Below the pieces are notes generated by a model. The model was not told the origin of the DNA and made no database searches. It worked only from the letters and a program-made list of their open reading frames with translations. A DNA stretch of 49,329 nt from NCBI GenBank assembly GCA_025462645.1, contig JAOAPB010000032.1:1-49329 (forward strand). The letters run 5' to 3'. Below, piece by piece: positions 47,352 through 49,329 of the stretch (position 1 is its first letter; each line of letters begins with the position of its first letter). Source of the stretch: Edaphobacter sp. Lineage in GTDB: Bacteria; Acidobacteriota; Terriglobia; Terriglobales; Acidobacteriaceae. The translations under genes were made by a program, and so were the position numbers.

Positions 47352-47363
47352 TCTTGAGAACGA

Positions 47364-47489
47364 CTAGAAGGAGATAGAGGGCAGAATGTTGAAGCGGATG
47401 AGTGCCGCGAGCGTAAGACCTATGCCGATTGCGATCAGATCGATATTGATACGGCCAGCGGTGGGGCGGGTATGGTTGAGGTGTGCCAT
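47364..47489 (-). CDS. Small membrane protein upstream of YeiH (41 aa)
   Basis: Begins MAHLNHTRPTAGRINIDLIA and continues with one hydrophobic helix (about LIAIGIGLTLAALIRF) and a short tail. GAGT stands six bases before the ATG, and the gene is separated by only 12 bases from the exporter gene. It may be a small accessory subunit; no family recognised. Confidence 0.7.
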   Translation of the reverse strand: MAHLNHTRPTAGRINIDLIAIGIGLTLAALIRFNILPSISF

Positions 47490-47527
47490 GACGACTCCTG
47501 ACTTCGGTTCGGGTTGCAGGTTTGGGG

Positions 47528-47573
47528 CAAAAGAAAAAACCCACGCATCGCGCTTTGCGCCGATACGTGGGTT
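47528..47573 (-). terminator. Attenuator-type terminator between the Cys leader and the exporter operon
   Basis: On the minus strand AACCCACG...CGTGGGTT with an inner ATCG/CGAT and GCG/CGC extension, followed by TTTTTTCTTTT. It begins 35 bases after the leader stop and ends about 38 bases before the small-membrane-protein ATG, so transcription must read through to express the operon from the leader promoter. Confidence 0.88.
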
Positions 47574-47608
47574 CCTGAGGTTCTCTAAGGTCGATCTATT
47601 CGATTCGC

Positions 47609-47695
47609 TTAGGTGAGGGAGGCTCCGACGCAGCAGCAACAGTTGCCCATACAACAGAGGCAACAGCTACAGGCTGCGATGTGCATCAATCCCAT
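47609..47695 (-). CDS. Cys-rich leader peptide (28 aa from 47695, or 25 aa from 47686)
   Basis: Sequence MGLMHIAACSCCLCC, then MGNCCCC, then VGASLT: nine Cys residues, with CC, CC and CCCC clusters (codons TGT and TGC). It is the only reading frame between the promoter-like pair and the terminator at 47528. A weak hairpin CTAAG/CTTAG (47585-47612) overlaps its stop codon. This is the classical arrangement of an amino-acid-sensing leader peptide. No Shine-Dalgarno is present; the ATG at 47695 falls on the predicted +1. Confidence 0.7.
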   Translation of the reverse strand: MGLMHIAACSCCLCCMGNCCCCVGASLT

Positions 47696-47701
47696 GCCAT
47701 G

Positions 47702-47730
47702 AGGTTAGAGGGTTTGGGGGGATGCGTCAA
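47702..47730 (-). promoter_or_regulatory. Promoter of the Cys-leader transcript
   Basis: TTGACG (47725-47730) and TAACCT (47702-47707) on the minus strand with a 17-base spacer. The -35 matches 5/6; the -10 matches T1, A2 and T6 only. +1 is predicted at 47695, the A of the leader ATG. Confidence 0.55.
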
Positions 47731-47764
47731 GCTAACTCGTCCCAAAAAGCTGCTTAAAATGGAA

Positions 47765-47833
47765 ACCCACGCAGCGCGGTGGGGGCTGTTGCGTGGGTGT
47801 TCCAGTAAAGCAACGAAGTGGGTGGACTTCGTT
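47765..47833. terminator. Two hairpins downstream of the HugZ-like gene
   Basis: ACCCACGCA / TGCGTGGGT (47765-47798) and AACGAAGT / ACTTCGTT (47812-47833). They lie past the HugZ-like stop on the minus strand and probably end that transcript. The first shares its arm sequence with the attenuator at 47528. Confidence 0.6.
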
Positions 47834-47923
47834 ATGACTGACTCAACCCGAAGGGAGTCTTGCCACTCATCTAGGGTAATCGGATTGCTCGGCGGAGTCA
47901 AGGAAATTTATGGAGAAAACCGA

Positions 47924-48706
47924 TCAGGTCTGGCGAGCCTGACGGACCATTTCGACAAGAATTGTGCGGGTTTCCGCGGGGGTGGAGACGGCCCGGAGGA
48001 AGGGGATCCGGGCGCCTTTGAACCCCTCGGATGTCTTGACCCGAATATGGAAGCCAAGGCGGTCGACGGAGGTCATAGTGGCCTCCAGGGCATCCAGTTT
48101 GGCGTGGACCCTGGCAAAGAGAAGGAGGGCGTCGCCGTGGTCGGTGTTCATGTGCTGGAGGATGCCGGGTGCGGAGTCGGCCAGGGGATCCGGTTGAGCG
48201 AGGGTGTAGTCGGAGGCGGTGACCCAGCCCATGACGCCGAAGCCCCCGACATAGTAGATATCCGCTAAATCCATACGGAAGAAGGAGAAATCGGTGAAGT
48301 CGACCCAGTATTTGCTGTTCGGGTGGTGGGCGAGGTAGAGGGAACGGACCTCTGCTATATCGGTCTGGGGAATGGGAGTAGCGTTGCCGACCAGGGTAAC
48401 GCGTGCGGCGCCCAAGACATCCCCTCCCGGGTCGGGTTGGCTGACGAAGAGGCTGGACCGCGGATCTGCCTTGAGGTTCTGCGTATGCATGGCCATGTTA
48501 CTGATAAGAAAGAGGGGACTGCCCTGGGGATCGAGAGCGTAGGGCATCAGGGAGCCGAAGGGGAAGCCGGGCTGCTTACGGGACAAGGTGGAGAGGGTGG
48601 CGACGCTGGAGAGATAGAGGAGGGTGCGGGCACGCTCGGCGTAGGAGGGCTCGGGAATCGGTGGCTGATCGGAAGGGGTGGCGGTGGAGGCGTGCTGGTT
48701 AGACAT
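47924..48706 (-). CDS. HugZ-like pyridoxamine-phosphate-oxidase-fold protein
   Basis: About 260 residues. The N-terminal split-barrel flavin-type domain (ARTLLYLSSVATLSTLSRKQPGFPFGSLMPYALD ... LISNMAMHTQNLKADPRSSLFV) is followed by a DUF2470-type C-terminal domain with HMNTDHGDALLLFAR. This is the layout of HugZ haem-utilisation proteins and related chloroplast GluTR-binding proteins, so haem binding or degradation is plausible. Start 48706 (MSNQHAS) is preferred to the longer frame at 48772. Confidence 0.87.
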   Translation of the reverse strand: MSNQHASTATPSDQPPIPEPSYAERARTLLYLSSVATLSTLSRKQPGFPFGSLMPYALDPQGSPLFLISNMAMHTQNLKADPRSSLFVSQPDPGGDVLGAARVTLVGNATPIPQTDIAEVRSLYLAHHPNSKYWVDFTDFSFFRMDLADIYYVGGFGVMGWVTASDYTLAQPDPLADSAPGILQHMNTDHGDALLLFARVHAKLDALEATMTSVDRLGFHIRVKTSEGFKGARIPFLRAVSTPAETRTILVEMVRQARQT

Positions 48707-48733
48707 GGGACTCTTTTCGGTAGTTGCTGGAAC

Positions 48734-48770
48734 GCCCGACCAGTGGCGCGGGGAGCGTCGCCGGTCGGGC
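48734..48770 (-). terminator. Hairpin after the PEP carboxykinase gene
   Basis: GCCCGACC / GGTCGGGC with a GC-rich 21-base loop, 13 bases past the pckG stop and just before the HugZ-like start. No T tract; termination is likely partial. Confidence 0.5.
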
Positions 48771-48783
48771 ATTGTGGGGGATA

Positions 48784-49329
48784 TTAGAGCCTGCAGATGA
48801 GGAGTTCGCGCTCGTAGATCATCTCCGGTGGAAGGTGGTCGTGGAGGGCGAGGAAGAGCTCCTCATGTCCCATCACCTCCTGCCGCCAGGCGGCCCGATC
48901 GACGACCTGTAGTTTGTCGAAGGTGGCGCGGGGGAAGTCCAACCCATTCCAATTGATGTCATCGAAGTGAGGTGTCCATCCGATGGGAGTCTCCTTACCC
49001 TGGGCGCGGCCACGGACGCGGTCGACGATCCACTTGAGGACGCGCATGTTTTCGCTGTATCCGGGCCACAGGAACTTGCCGTCCTCATCCTTGCGGAACC
49101 AGTTGACGTGGAAGACGCGAGGCGTGGCGGAGAGATTCCGCTGCATCCGCAGCCAGTGCCGGAAGTAATCGCCCATATGATAGCCGCAGAACGGCAGCAT
49201 GGCCATCGGGTCGCGCCGGACCTTGCCAACTGGTGCTCCCGCGGCTGCCGTGGTCTCCGAGCCCATGGTGGCCCCGGCGTAGACTCCGCCGGACCAGTTG
49301 AAGGCCTGGTACACCAGCGGCATGGTGGT
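48784..49329 (-). CDS. pckG: Phosphoenolpyruvate carboxykinase (GTP), C-terminal part (5' end outside window)
   Basis: Converts oxaloacetate and GTP to phosphoenolpyruvate in gluconeogenesis. The preserved C-terminal region contains [72 protein letters not shown] and a helical end, all standard for the GTP-dependent class. The frame continues off the right edge. Together with pyk and sucA this window covers several central-carbon steps, but they are not one operon. Confidence 0.95.
   Translation of the reverse strand, partial: TTMPLVYQAFNWSGGVYAGATMGSETTAAAGAPVGKVRRDPMAMLPFCGYHMGDYFRHWLRMQRNLSATPRVFHVNWFRKDEDGKFLWPGYSENMRVLKWIVDRVRGRAQGKETPIGWTPHFDDINWNGLDFPRATFDKLQVVDRAAWRQEVMGHEELFLALHDHLPPEMIYERELLICRL

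Noticed and set aside
47364..47663. A longer version of the small membrane protein starting at 47663
   Set aside because: The extension runs through the attenuator terminator and the leader region; ATG 47489 has a ribosome site and starts the plausible protein.

Overview
The window looks like chromosomal DNA of a high-GC Acidobacteriota, probably class Terriglobia (Granulicella/Edaphobacter/Terriglobus-like). Grounds: a VWFA-related protein of the acidobacterial type, an Oar-like TonB receptor with an N-terminal carboxypeptidase-regulatory domain, a DUF6807/Gfo-Idh sugar pair, a PEP-CTERM protein, and many start codons placed directly behind a -10-like hexamer. This placement is inferred from the sequence alone.

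Layout. 1-1.8 kb: 3' end of rpoC. 1.8-7.3 kb: a mosaic of lower-GC or accessory genes (HNH protein, pentapeptide-repeat protein, basic DUF6496-type protein, membrane proteins, an IS3 remnant, an MFS carrier). 7.4-20.5 kb: sugar kinase, TonB-like protein, cNMP-type histidine kinase, a membrane-anchored PAS-GGDEF-EAL protein, esterase, VWA protein, thioredoxin-like lipoprotein, YihY/BrkB protein and pyruvate kinase. 20.5-24.7 kb: DUF6807-Gfo/Idh operon, PEP-CTERM protein with a sigma54-like promoter, a 49-residue protein and an ICMT-like methyltransferase. 24.8-32 kb: mutL, a secreted protein, a long low-complexity protein coupled to cmk, and a cold-shock gene. 32-40.6 kb: altronate dehydratase, sucA, and an ada-oxygenase-alkB DNA-alkylation repair operon. 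40.7-49.3 kb, all on the minus strand: MFS exporter, TonB receptor, YeiH-type putative sulfate exporter, HugZ-like protein, and the 3' end of GTP-dependent PEP carboxykinase.

The strongest unexpected signal is at 46.1-47.7 kb. A 25- or 28-codon ORF with nine Cys codons (including four in a row) lies just upstream of a strong intrinsic terminator, and then come a 41-residue membrane protein and the YeiH-type exporter. A second mini-ORF, 14 codons with four Cys (three in a row), lies between the exporter and the TonB receptor. Together they suggest cysteine-responsive leader-peptide control of a sulfur-related transport cluster. The first leader has a promoter-like pair that would place transcription start on its AUG.

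Other notable signals: two diverged copies (about 165 bp) of a structured intergenic element ending in a terminator; two genes whose best start codons are AUU and AUC; many predicted leaderless transcripts; and several gene remnants.
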